Shown: positions 18,212 through 26,489 of the stretch, one piece after another
Layout of the letters: each line of letters begins with the position of its first letter
Position numbering within the stretch: the first letter of the stretch is position 1
NCBI GenBank assembly: GCA_021463165.1
Contig: JAJTWY010000002.1
Coordinates: forward strand, 291,447-355,446
DNA: 64,000 nucleotides
From: Pyrinomonadaceae bacterium
Lineage (GTDB): Bacteria > Acidobacteriota > Blastocatellia > Pyrinomonadales > Pyrinomonadaceae
Direction: 5' to 3'
The notes under the pieces: generated by a model
Told to the model about the DNA's origin: nothing
Seen by the model: the letters and a program-made list of their open reading frames with translations, nothing else
The model's database searches: none
Program-made: the position numbers and the translations under genes

Positions 18212-18883
18212 ATGCGGTCATCGTTAATAATTCTCCTTATCGCAGCGATTGCAACCGCTGTCGGCTGTGGTATTGCAAGCAGTTCCGGTAAAACGGTCGA
18301 CCTTGCTGATCTCGCTCCGGCGACTGAAGGCGAACCCGCGGCGGGAACCGAGACCGCCGTATTCGCCGGCGGCTGTTTCTGGGGCGTTGAGGCTGTTTTT
18401 GAACACGTAAAAGGTGTTGCCGATGTGAGGTCTGGTTACGCAGGCGGCGATGCCCGGTCGGCCAACTATGACAGAGTCAGTGAAGGTGAAACGGACCACG
18501 CCGAGTCGGTCGAGATCGTCTATGATCCGTCGAAGGTCACTTATACGCAGCTATTGACGATCTTTTTCGCGGTGGCACACGACCCTACACAGCTTGATCG
18601 CCAGGGCCCTGACGTCGGCCGACAATACCGCTCCGCCATCTTTTACCTGAATGACGCACAAAGGAAAACGGCCGCCGCCTACATCGAAGCGATCGACCGT
18701 TCAAAGGCACTGGCCAAACCGGTCGTGACCCAGGTCGTGCCGCTCGTTAAATTTTACCCAGCCGAGGGGTATCATCAGGACTTTATGAAAAAGAACCCGA
18801 GCCATCCGTATATCCTGGCGCATGACAAGCCAAAACTCGATGATCTGAAAAAGCGATTTCCTCAGTTCTACAGCGGCAAATAG
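18212..18883 (+). CDS. msrA: Exported lipoprotein MsrA with a single redox cysteine
   Basis: The ATG at 18212 gives 223 residues with a lipoprotein signal (lipobox AVGC, Cys19) and then a full MsrA domain: 'GGCFWGVEAVF' with the catalytic cysteine, 'SGYAGGDARSANYDRVSEGETDHAES' elements, 'DVGRQYRSAIFY', 'AEGYHQDF'. Apart from the lipidated cysteine, the catalytic one is the only cysteine, so it cannot form an internal disulfide and would need an outside reductant or thiol. It would repair oxidised methionine in envelope proteins. The start is further supported by GAGAGGTC upstream. Confidence 0.87.
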   Translation: MRSSLIILLIAAIATAVGCGIASSSGKTVDLADLAPATEGEPAAGTETAVFAGGCFWGVEAVFEHVKGVADVRSGYAGGDARSANYDRVSEGETDHAESVEIVYDPSKVTYTQLLTIFFAVAHDPTQLDRQGPDVGRQYRSAIFYLNDAQRKTAAAYIEAIDRSKALAKPVVTQVVPLVKFYPAEGYHQDFMKKNPSHPYILAHDKPKLDDLKKRFPQFYSGK

Positions 18884-19444
18884 CTAGAATCTACGCAGCG
18901 ACCTCAGTATCTTCTCGGTATGGGCCATCGAGATCATTGCCATGCTGGGGTCATCCTTCTCCTCTCCCCCGTACCAGCCGATGTAGTGGAAAGCGGTCCC
19001 GCCAACGTCGAACCACTCGGTCATAACATAGTTTTTCAGCTTCTCGCCTTCAGTATCCGGGTCTTTTGGCTCGTAGTAAAGATGTATCTTCCCAACGGGC
19101 GACGAGATCGTCTTTGCCCCTTCGTACATCAGGTCGCCAAGGCCGTCAAAACCGGCTTCGAGAGCGAACCGCTGTGTTCGTCCGTCGGCGAGTTTGGTCG
19201 AATAAATAATGACCAGGCTTCGCTCATAGATCTTTACGCTTCGACCCAGATTCAATTCGATCTTTTCGAGCTTAAACCCCGCGGGCAGCCATGTCGGCAG
19301 CGGCAGCGGTGTTGTCAGCTTTGCCCTCTGCAACTCCTTCAACTGTGCCGTCGAAACGCCGGGGAATTTCGCTGCCTGAGCCTTCGCAACAACGGCGGCC
19401 GCCGCAACCATACAAACAATAAGGATGATATGTCTTGACTTCAT
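18884..19444 (-). CDS. Secreted protein of unknown function (DUF4367-like)
   Basis: A 186-residue protein with a signal peptide (to 'VVAKAQA'). 'PTWLPAGFKLEKIEL' followed by 'RSLVIIYSTKLADG' and a C-terminal 'MAMISMAHTEKILRSL' resembles DUF4367-type sensor/lipoprotein domains. Its start codon overlaps the pepT stop by 4 bases (ATGA), so it is translationally coupled to the exported peptidase. No catalytic motif is seen; an accessory or regulatory role for the peptidase is a guess from context. Confidence 0.6.
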   Translation of the reverse strand: MKSRHIILIVCMVAAAAVVAKAQAAKFPGVSTAQLKELQRAKLTTPLPLPTWLPAGFKLEKIELNLGRSVKIYERSLVIIYSTKLADGRTQRFALEAGFDGLGDLMYEGAKTISSPVGKIHLYYEPKDPDTEGEKLKNYVMTEWFDVGGTAFHYIGWYGGEEKDDPSMAMISMAHTEKILRSLRRF

Positions 19445-20763
19445 TTTGATCGCTCTGCCCAGATCTGTACGAGATGAACAAGTGTTTCGGTCGATCCCTC
19501 AAGTCCCTTTCGTGAATTGAACTCAAGTTTTCCGTGGAAGTTATGCCCGCCAGTGAAAAGGTTTGGTGTTGGCAGCCCCATCGCCGTCAGACGCGAACCG
19601 TCCGTTCCGCCGCGTATCGGACGAAGTCGTGCCGTGATGCCCGCCCGTCGGGCCGCCTCGATGGCGTAATCGGTCAGCTGTGGATGATCTTTCAGCACCT
19701 CTTTCATGTTGAGATAGCCTAGCTCGCTTTTGTATTCGACCTTGACTTTTGGAAAACGTCGCTGCGTCGCCGCGACAAGACGTTTAAGCGTCGATTCAAG
19801 TTTTGCCATGCCGCTGATGTCAAAATCGCGCAGCAGAATTTTGATCGTTGACGTTTCGACATCCAACGTCGCAGTGTAAGGATGCAGATAGCTCTGGCGT
19901 CCGGCAGTTGTTTCGGGACGATTTGGCACAGACCTTAAAAATCGCGAAAGAAAGTCACCTGCAGCATACGACGAGTTGATCATGATTCCTTTCGCAGTGC
20001 CCGGGTGCGTGGAAAGCCCGCGAAAAGTCACCGTCGCAGTTCGCGCCGAAAATGTCTCATTCGAAATATCGCCGAGCTGTTCGCCGTCAACCGTGTAAGC
20101 AAACTTCGCTCCCCAGCCCGCGATGTCAAACTTGTCGATGCCGCCGCCGACCTCTTCGTCCGGCGTGAACGCGATCGCGATGTTACCATGCTTGATCGAC
20201 GGATTTTGCTTGAGCGTGTCGATCATCGTCATAATCTCGGCGACGCCGGATTTGTCGTCCGAGCCGAGCAGCGTCGTGCCGTCAGCCGTTATTATGTCGT
20301 CGCCGATCAGATTCTTTAGATCAGGGTTTTGCGCGACGGTGATCACCTGCGTCTTATCGTTCGGCAAAACGATATTGCCGCCGCGATAATTCCTGTGAAT
20401 GACGGGGTTCACATTTGCGCCCGTAACCGCCGGCGACGTGTCCATATGAGCAATGAATCCGATCGTTGGAACCTTGGAGCTATCGCCCATATTGCTGGGC
20501 ATGAATGCGTAAACGATGCCCCATTCGCTTATTCGAACGTCAAGCAGGTTCAAGTCTTCCAACTCTTTTTTCAACAGGTCGGCAAGGTCAAGCTGTTTCT
20601 TTGTGCTCGGCGGCGCTGGCTGATCTTCGGCAGATTGAGTGTCGATCTTGACGTAACGCAGGAAGCGGTCCATCGCCGATTCTGTCGGAGGTTTCTGCTG
20701 TGCAAAGGATGCGCTGGCAAACGTCAGAACGAGTAGCAAACTAAATACTTTTTTCATGATCAT
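19441..20763 (-). CDS. pepT: Exported peptidase T (M20 tripeptide aminopeptidase)
   Basis: The 440-residue protein is a complete PepT: 'RFLRYVKIDTQSAED', 'GFIAHMDTSPAVTG' (first zinc His/Asp), 'LLGSDDKSGVAEIMTM' (bridging Asp), 'IAFTPDEEVGGGID' (catalytic Glu pair), 'RPIRGGTDGSRLT' and 'TGGHNFHGKLEF'. Unlike the cytoplasmic enterobacterial enzyme it begins with a signal peptide (MKKVFSLLLVLTFASASFAQ), so it should remove the first residue of tripeptides in the periplasm. ATG codons at 20763 and 20757 are both possible. It follows the gene at 20764 without a gap. Confidence 0.88.
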   Translation of the reverse strand: MIMKKVFSLLLVLTFASASFAQQKPPTESAMDRFLRYVKIDTQSAEDQPAPPSTKKQLDLADLLKKELEDLNLLDVRISEWGIVYAFMPSNMGDSSKVPTIGFIAHMDTSPAVTGANVNPVIHRNYRGGNIVLPNDKTQVITVAQNPDLKNLIGDDIITADGTTLLGSDDKSGVAEIMTMIDTLKQNPSIKHGNIAIAFTPDEEVGGGIDKFDIAGWGAKFAYTVDGEQLGDISNETFSARTATVTFRGLSTHPGTAKGIMINSSYAAGDFLSRFLRSVPNRPETTAGRQSYLHPYTATLDVETSTIKILLRDFDISGMAKLESTLKRLVAATQRRFPKVKVEYKSELGYLNMKEVLKDHPQLTDYAIEAARRAGITARLRPIRGGTDGSRLTAMGLPTPNLFTGGHNFHGKLEFNSRKGLEGSTETLVHLVQIWAERSK

Positions 20764-21519
20764 TTAGAACCGATCCGGGTGCTCCCGGATGCTCATATTA
20801 TTCTCGGACTCGGCGATGAATTCCATCTCACCCGGATAAACCGCCGCCGGAACGATCGATCGCGAGTTGCTTGTCGCAGGGCGCAGGTTGTAGAGGACGT
20901 CTCCCGTCTTACGGTCGCGCACGAAAACCTGAAAGGTCCCCTTGTTCGTAAACTCAGAAAGTGTCGGATCATCCAGCAGATTCGGCAGCCTGAATCTGAA
21001 CCGCCCGTCCGCCTTCAGATCGACCGAATCAATGCGATTCGGCCCGATCAGGCAGTCGGTCACACCTATAAACTCACATTTCCAGTTTGCCCAATACTCT
21101 ACGGTAACCCGGGCGCCTTTTTCAATTAACGCCTCTGGCGAGACGATCGCCCCTCGAAAATCGAGTCCGAGCGACCTCCGCAGCCGCGCCCTAATGACAC
21201 GTCCGCCCTCTTCGACCTGGGGGATATCGATGACAACCGTACGGCATCTCGCCGAACGCACCATCACCTTCATTGACCTTGCCGCCTTTCCCTCGCGAAC
21301 TGCAGGTATCTCGTACCGAAAAAACCGGGAGTCCGTCTTTACAAAGCTCCCATACCCGCCGAATGCTCCGGTAATGAAATATTCGATCGACAGTTCGTGA
21401 GGATAGCAGCCGCCCCAAACCTCGAGGATATAAGGCTTCTGCTTTGTCTTTACCTGGCCGAAAAGTCCGACGGCAGATCCAATGACCAGTATTATTGTAA
21501 GCGTCACTATCGCACGCAT
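20764..21519 (-). CDS. Secreted protein of unknown function
   Basis: The 251-residue product has a signal peptide (MRAIVTLTIILVIGSAVGLFGQ) and a predominantly beta mature part. Four cysteines (in 'GGCYPHEL', 'SARCRTV', 'WKCEFIG', 'DCLIG') could form disulfides in the periplasm. No known family is recognised. It ends at the base next to the pepT start, so it heads a unit with pepT and the DUF4367-like gene. Confidence 0.6.
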   Translation of the reverse strand: MRAIVTLTIILVIGSAVGLFGQVKTKQKPYILEVWGGCYPHELSIEYFITGAFGGYGSFVKTDSRFFRYEIPAVREGKAARSMKVMVRSARCRTVVIDIPQVEEGGRVIRARLRRSLGLDFRGAIVSPEALIEKGARVTVEYWANWKCEFIGVTDCLIGPNRIDSVDLKADGRFRFRLPNLLDDPTLSEFTNKGTFQVFVRDRKTGDVLYNLRPATSNSRSIVPAAVYPGEMEFIAESENNMSIREHPDRF

Positions 21520-21671
21520 CTCATTTTCGATCTCACGCGATCGACGGGGTAGGTTCTACGCCAATGTTACGCTATTCGGGACAAGATCTCATAGAACCAA
21601 CGGCCACGCTCGGCCGCATCATTCCGAACTGAAGCGGCAGTATGCGTGGTCGCCCACGACAGTCTAGTCAT

Positions 21672-23123
21672 TTACAGGATCCTTATACAGACGTTCTTCT
21701 CTTCCGTAAAAAACCTGAGAGCCTCGAACCCGCCTTCGCGGCCGACACCGCTGTCCTTGACGCCGCCAAACGGAGTTCGCAGATCGCGAAGGAGCCAGCA
21801 GTTGATCCAGACGATCCCGGATTCGAGCATTGCCGCTACGCGATGCGCTCGCGAAAGGCTTTCGGTCCAAACCGTCGCCGAAAGGCCATAGCGAACACTG
21901 TTCGCGTAACCCAGGACTTCCTCTTCGCTATCGAACGGTTGGATCGTCACGACCGGGCCAAATATCTCTTCCTGATTCGTGCGGCAATCGAATGGCAGCC
22001 CCTCGACGACAGTCGGTTCGATAAACCAGCCGTCGGCGCCGCGACCGTCGAGATTCGCCTGTTTGCCGCCGATCAAAATTGTGCCGCCTTCTTCCTTCGC
22101 AAGCTCGATGTACGACATTACCTTGTCAAAATGCTGCTTCGAAACGATCGCCCCGACATCGGTGTCGGGTTTTCGCGGGTCGCCAACCCTTAACACAGAA
22201 ACCCGCTCTACAAAATCCCTTCTGAACCGGTCGTACAAGGGTTTTTCGACGAATATTCTCGAACCGCATAAACAGATCTCGCCCTGATTCGAAAACGACG
22301 AACGCACGGTCGTGGTCAGCATTTCGTCGTAGTTACAATCGGCAAAAATGATATTTGGATTCTTGCCGCCGAGCTCAAGCGATAGCTTTTTGAACATCGG
22401 TGCCGCGATCCGCGCTATCTCTTCACCGGTCTTCGTGCCGCCGGTGAATGAGATCGCCTTAACATCCGGGTTGGCGACGATCGCCGAACCGACCTTCGGG
22501 CCCGTTCCGTGAACAACATTCAAAACGCCTGCCGGCAACCCCGCCTCCGAACATAACTTCGAGAGAAGGTAAGCGGTCATTGGCGTCACTTCGCTTGGCT
22601 TTGCCACGACAGTACACCCGGCTGCCAAGGCGGGAGCGATCTTCCATGTGAACAGATAAAGCGGCAGATTCCAGGGCGAGATGCAGCCGACGACCCCCAG
22701 TGGCTGACGCAGCGTGTAGTTGATGGCGTTACGACCGACCGTGTCGTGGGATTCGTTTGCGATGTGCATCGCAGCCGTCGCATAGAACTTGAAGTTTGCT
22801 ACCGCGCGCGGGATATCGACCTCCCGTGCGAGCGAAACTGGCTTACCCTGATCGACCGATTCGGCCTGTGCTAACTGCTCTAGGTCGCGTTCGATGAGGC
22901 CCGACAGTCGAATCAAAATGTCATGTCTCGCTTCCGCCGAAGTTGTCGACCACGCGGGAAAAGCGCTTCGCGCCGATCCAACGGCACGCTGAACGTCCCG
23001 CTGATCAGAATCCGGGATAAATGAATACACCGCGCCCGTCGAAGGATCGATATTCTCGATCCAATTCTCCGCCAGTGGTGCGGTAAGTTCGCCGCCGATA
23101 AAGTTCTGAATGTAGAGCATCAA
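21672..23123 (-). CDS. Aldehyde dehydrogenase, probable 2-aminomuconate semialdehyde dehydrogenase
   Basis: The 483-residue protein is a complete ALDH: 'GCISPWNLPLYLFTWKIAPALAAGC' in parts as the cofactor site, 'FTGGTKTGEEI', the catalytic glutamate in 'LELGGKNP', the catalytic cysteine in 'NQGEICLCGSR' and 'EEIFGPVV'. The sequence resembles ALDH8A1/AmnC, which oxidise 2-aminomuconate semialdehyde to 2-aminomuconate. The nearby 3-hydroxyanthranilate dioxygenase and RidA deaminase support that role. Betaine-aldehyde or hydroxymuconic semialdehyde oxidation remain alternatives. Confidence 0.8.
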   Translation of the reverse strand: MMLYIQNFIGGELTAPLAENWIENIDPSTGAVYSFIPDSDQRDVQRAVGSARSAFPAWSTTSAEARHDILIRLSGLIERDLEQLAQAESVDQGKPVSLAREVDIPRAVANFKFYATAAMHIANESHDTVGRNAINYTLRQPLGVVGCISPWNLPLYLFTWKIAPALAAGCTVVAKPSEVTPMTAYLLSKLCSEAGLPAGVLNVVHGTGPKVGSAIVANPDVKAISFTGGTKTGEEIARIAAPMFKKLSLELGGKNPNIIFADCNYDEMLTTTVRSSFSNQGEICLCGSRIFVEKPLYDRFRRDFVERVSVLRVGDPRKPDTDVGAIVSKQHFDKVMSYIELAKEEGGTILIGGKQANLDGRGADGWFIEPTVVEGLPFDCRTNQEEIFGPVVTIQPFDSEEEVLGYANSVRYGLSATVWTESLSRAHRVAAMLESGIVWINCWLLRDLRTPFGGVKDSGVGREGGFEALRFFTEEKNVCIRIL

Positions 23124-23261
23124 GCCTTAAAAAGATCTTAGAGATAGAACCGACTTCGGTTATTCTAACAAGATAGCGAAATAGTTTGACCTGATATTAG
23201 ATGTTTTTACGCTTTATTGATTGCGAGGGAGAAGTTGCCTTACGCAACCGAAATTATATAT

Positions 23262-23690
23262 ATGAATAAGACCTGTCCTAAATGCAATTTATCAAATCCG
23301 GCACAAGCGGCCTTTTGCCATAATTGTGCTACCCCGTTGGGAGCCGGACCGACCGTCGGTGCACAGCAGCAAGCCTGGCCGCAGAATCCGGTCGGCGGAG
23401 CTGTGGCCGGCGGCCAGTACGTCGCTGCCCCGCAGGAGACGCAGCGAGCGATGATCTCGATGCTGATGGCGATCGGAGCGTTCCTTTGCTGCGGGCCGCT
23501 GCTCGGAATTCCGGCAGCGATACTCGGCTGGCTCGAGCTTGATGCGATCAAATCGGGCCGTGCCTCGGCAAACGGCAAGACGATGGCAACGGTCGGCCTC
23601 TGGGGCGGCATTGCTTCTACGGTGATCCATGTCGGGATCTGGATCATATGGATGCTCCTCGGAGCGCTTTCGTCGGCCTCAGCATACTAA
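23262..23690 (+). CDS. Zinc-ribbon membrane protein (DUF4190-like)
   Basis: The ATG at 23262 gives 142 residues. Residues 1-26 are a zinc ribbon with CPKC and CHNC pairs. A short Pro/Gly/Gln linker follows, then two membrane helices at about 65-90 and 105-135 with the DUF4190-type 'LLGIPAAILGWLELDAIKSGRA'. Such proteins sit in the inner membrane with the ribbon in the cytoplasm; function unknown. The stop TAA is one base before the next start, so it heads an operon with the M48-like and calcium-repeat genes. Confidence 0.75.
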   Translation: MNKTCPKCNLSNPAQAAFCHNCATPLGAGPTVGAQQQAWPQNPVGGAVAGGQYVAAPQETQRAMISMLMAIGAFLCCGPLLGIPAAILGWLELDAIKSGRASANGKTMATVGLWGGIASTVIHVGIWIIWMLLGALSSASAY

Positions 23691-23691
23691 G

Positions 23692-25038
23692 ATGACTGCA
23701 AACGCACAAAATCCTATCTGCGCAAACGGCCACGTCCAGCCGTCATCCGGAATGAAGTTCTGCATCTATTGCGGCGTAGCCGTTGCGCCGGTTCGGAACG
23801 CGGCACCACCACCGCCCCAGCATCTCGTTCCGCCGCCGCAACCGGTGTATCCGCAGCAGCAGTTCGTTCCGCCTTCGGTGCCGACCTGCAGAACGTGCGG
23901 CGGTACCGGCCAGTTCCTCGACGCTAAGAGGATCATGTGCCCTGAATGCCGCTGGCTGAGACCGCTGGTACCGGGCTATTCGGTTGACAACGCTGCCTTC
24001 GCTTGGGCGGGAGATGCCAAAGCGATGGCAGCACTCCAGGCCGCAAAGCCGTTGACCGCAGCCGCAAAGGCCGTCTCGGAGAAGGTCGGACGACGCTGGA
24101 TCGAGGTTTCCTTTAACGGCATCCTTCTTGGCGAGAAACAGATGCCGCACATCTTCGGCCAGGCTGTGAGAGCAGCCCGGATTCTCGGTATGACCCATAT
24201 GCCGGACGTGTATCTTTCCGGCGAACGCCCTTGGGATCTGCTCACATTCGGAACCGACAAAAGTGCGTTCGTCGTCATCGGTTCGGCCGTAGCGGGCAAT
24301 TTTCAAGGCCTCGATATGCTCTACTTGCTCGCCCGTGAAATGGGCCACTGCAAAGCGGGGCATGCACTTTGGAAAACGGTCATCCGCTTTTTCCTCGGCG
24401 AGCAGGGCCCGGCAAAAGGCTTTATGGCAGGCGGTATCTTCAATGCGATCTTGAGCCCGACCGCCATGATAAGCGGAGCGATCGAAATGCCGCTGCTCGC
24501 TTGGGCACGTCAGGCCGAGATCACCGCCGACCGTGCCGGCTTGCTGGCCGTCGGAAGCGAGGAGATCGCTCGACGCACGCTACTTTCCTGGTCATTGAAA
24601 TCGTCGTTCATCTTCCGACAGGTGAATATCGAAGCGTGGCTGGAACAGCAGAGGGAAGATCCGGGCGATATGCTTCGTTTGTCGGAGTTGACAACGACGT
24701 CGACCCCTTACATAGGGCCGAGATTGAAGTTGTTGAATCAGTTTGCCAACAGCCCTGAGTTCAAGAGATCGTCCACGCAGATCCGAGAGACATTGCAGCG
24801 TGCCGCGCCACCCAAAACCAAGCCGGCGACCGCTGGTCCAAGCGGTTCATCGCCGTCCGAACTGAAAATAAAGTGTTCGGCGTGCAAGACACCGATGAAA
24901 GTTCCCATGTCCGCGATCGCGGGCAAACCTAAACTTTCCGTAAAATGCCCAAGCGCAAAATGCGGAAAAGTAACCGTAATAATAAAGAATAATAAACCAG
25001 CAAAAATAAGAGAGGAGAACCAAAATTATGGCGAATGA
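23692..25038 (+). CDS. M48-like protein with altered HExxH motif and two zinc ribbons
   Basis: 448 residues. An N-terminal ribbon (CANGH ... CIYC) is followed by a Pro-rich linker, a second CxxC pair ribbon ('CRTCGG', 'CPEC'), an M48-like helical domain and a C-terminal ribbon (CSAC ... KCPSAKC). The M48 zinc motif should read HExxH but is R215-E216-M-G-H219; the third ligand E276 in 'RQAEITADRAGLL' is conserved. With the first histidine lost, normal zinc peptidase activity is doubtful, so this may be a pseudo-enzyme or bind metal differently. There is no signal peptide. Confidence 0.7.
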   Translation: MTANAQNPICANGHVQPSSGMKFCIYCGVAVAPVRNAAPPPPQHLVPPPQPVYPQQQFVPPSVPTCRTCGGTGQFLDAKRIMCPECRWLRPLVPGYSVDNAAFAWAGDAKAMAALQAAKPLTAAAKAVSEKVGRRWIEVSFNGILLGEKQMPHIFGQAVRAARILGMTHMPDVYLSGERPWDLLTFGTDKSAFVVIGSAVAGNFQGLDMLYLLAREMGHCKAGHALWKTVIRFFLGEQGPAKGFMAGGIFNAILSPTAMISGAIEMPLLAWARQAEITADRAGLLAVGSEEIARRTLLSWSLKSSFIFRQVNIEAWLEQQREDPGDMLRLSELTTTSTPYIGPRLKLLNQFANSPEFKRSSTQIRETLQRAAPPKTKPATAGPSGSSPSELKIKCSACKTPMKVPMSAIAGKPKLSVKCPSAKCGKVTVIIKNNKPAKIREENQNYGE

Positions 25039-26392
25039 GCAAGAGATCACAGTAACTGAAAACGACGGAACTGAGAGCGTTTTCGAGATCGTGGAAAACG
25101 ACAACAGCGCCCTTGCCGGTGAGATAGTCGAAGCGTTATTCGACGAATCCGCGGGAGGTGACGTCACCTATGTTGACATCAACGAAGATGGAAAACTTGA
25201 TATGGGCGCGGCCGATACCGACGGCGATGGCGAGGTCGACACCGTTGCCGGCGACACCGACGGCGATGGAAAGCTCGATGCCGTTTCGGCCGACACCGAT
25301 GGCGACGGACAACTCGACGTCATCGCAATGGACACTGACGGCGACGGAGTTTTCGATGCGGCCGGTGAGGACACAGACGGAGACGGCAGCATCGATGTCG
25401 CTTATTTCGACACCGACGGCGACGGCGAGGTCGATGTCACCATGGCAGATGCAGACGGCGACGGTGAATTCGAAGAGATCACCGCGCCTGAGGGCTTGCC
25501 GACGGAAGAAGAACTATCCACCAATTCGGTTGAGTTCACCGTTGGCGAAGACGGCTTCCCGGTAACCGACGAAGGGACGGCCGGCGACTATGCCGACACC
25601 GAATATTCCGAAGAATATGTCGCAGAACCAGCTTTCGATAACGCGGCAGATCCGGTATTTGTTGCCGAACCCGCCGTTGCTGACACATCGACGACCGATA
25701 CCGCGGCCACCGAGGCTGATGCCGAATTAGCCGCAAAGGAGGCTCATTCCGACGCCGCCCGGGACGCCCAGTCTGCCGCCGACGAATACATTGCCCAGGG
25801 CGACTACGCCGCAGCCGCTGAGGCTCGCGAGGTTGCGGAAAACGAAGCCTACGAAGCCGGAGATTACAGTATGCTTGGAACGGCGGATTCGACCGATCTC
25901 GAGAATGCCGCGTATCGACAGGAGATCGCTGAAGACTATCGCACCCAGCAGGCTGAGCACATCGCGGAAGGCGACTACGAAGCCGCACGCGAGGATGCCC
26001 TGAACGCCGGTTATGCGACGGGAGATGCGGACTACCTCGCGGGTGGCAGCGACCACACCGGTCAGTCCGATCAGGATGCCTACAATCTCGACAACGCCGT
26101 CTTTCAGGAAAAGAACGCCGATTACTTTGCTGACAATGCGAACTGGTACGCGGAACAGGGGAACTATGATGCCGCCGAAAGCAGTCTCGACCATGCCGCC
26201 GGATATCAGGAATCCGCCGATATGTACGCGGCGCAGGCCGACCCGGTCTCCCCGATGTATGACGTCGATCCGTCGTCCGCTGTTGACGCCGGCGGCGGCT
26301 ATGATATGTCGTCGGTTGACACGGGTTTCGATGCCGGAGCGATCGACACCTCGTCGTCATACGATTCGGGCTACGACGACGGAACTGTTTAG
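25028..26392 (+). CDS. Acidic protein with eight calcium-loop repeats and a helical tail
   Basis: The ATG at 25028 overlaps the previous gene by 11 bases and has AGAGGAG at the right distance. Residues 50-153 are eight tandem 13-residue units of the form D-x-D-x-D-G-x-x-D with a hydrophobic linker, like EF-hand loops and thrombospondin type-3 repeats, which bind calcium. Residues about 200-400 are Ala/Glu/Asp-rich with recurring 'A(E/Q)GDY(E)AA' helices that look TPR-like. The 454-residue product is strongly acidic and has no signal peptide or membrane segment. Function unknown. Confidence 0.8.
   Translation: MANEQEITVTENDGTESVFEIVENDNSALAGEIVEALFDESAGGDVTYVDINEDGKLDMGAADTDGDGEVDTVAGDTDGDGKLDAVSADTDGDGQLDVIAMDTDGDGVFDAAGEDTDGDGSIDVAYFDTDGDGEVDVTMADADGDGEFEEITAPEGLPTEEELSTNSVEFTVGEDGFPVTDEGTAGDYADTEYSEEYVAEPAFDNAADPVFVAEPAVADTSTTDTAATEADAELAAKEAHSDAARDAQSAADEYIAQGDYAAAAEAREVAENEAYEAGDYSMLGTADSTDLENAAYRQEIAEDYRTQQAEHIAEGDYEAAREDALNAGYATGDADYLAGGSDHTGQSDQDAYNLDNAVFQEKNADYFADNANWYAEQGNYDAAESSLDHAAGYQESADMYAAQADPVSPMYDVDPSSAVDAGGGYDMSSVDTGFDAGAIDTSSSYDSGYDDGTV
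25175..25486 (+). repeat. Eight 39-base tandem repeats coding for D-x-D-x-D-G loops
   Basis: Eight consecutive 39-base units encode the calcium loops of the acidic protein; the first is the most divergent (INEDG) and the last reads DADGDG. Codons vary between units, so selection on the protein rather than recent DNA duplication seems to hold the pattern. Confidence 0.85.
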
Positions 26393-26413
26393 TAACTTGA
26401 CCGTTAAATTTAA

Positions 26414-26454
26414 GAACGGCTGACAGCGGGTGAGCCAATTGCTGTCAGCTGTTC
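26414..26454. terminator. Long hairpin between convergent genes
   Basis: A 14-base-pair stem with one G-T wobble (arms at 26414-26427 and 26441-26454, GCTGACAGC/GCTGTCAGC core) and a 13-base loop lies between the calcium-repeat gene and the convergent peptidase gene. There is no T-run, so it may act as a two-way transcription barrier or RNA end. Confidence 0.5.
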
Positions 26455-26489
26455 TCTAACGAAACTCGCGGACTCAAACGAACCTGATC

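Noticed and set aside
25536..26438. 300-codon arginine-rich frame on the minus strand
   Set aside because: It is antisense to the acidic calcium-repeat gene; the Arg/His-rich composition mirrors Asp/Glu/Ala codons on the other strand.
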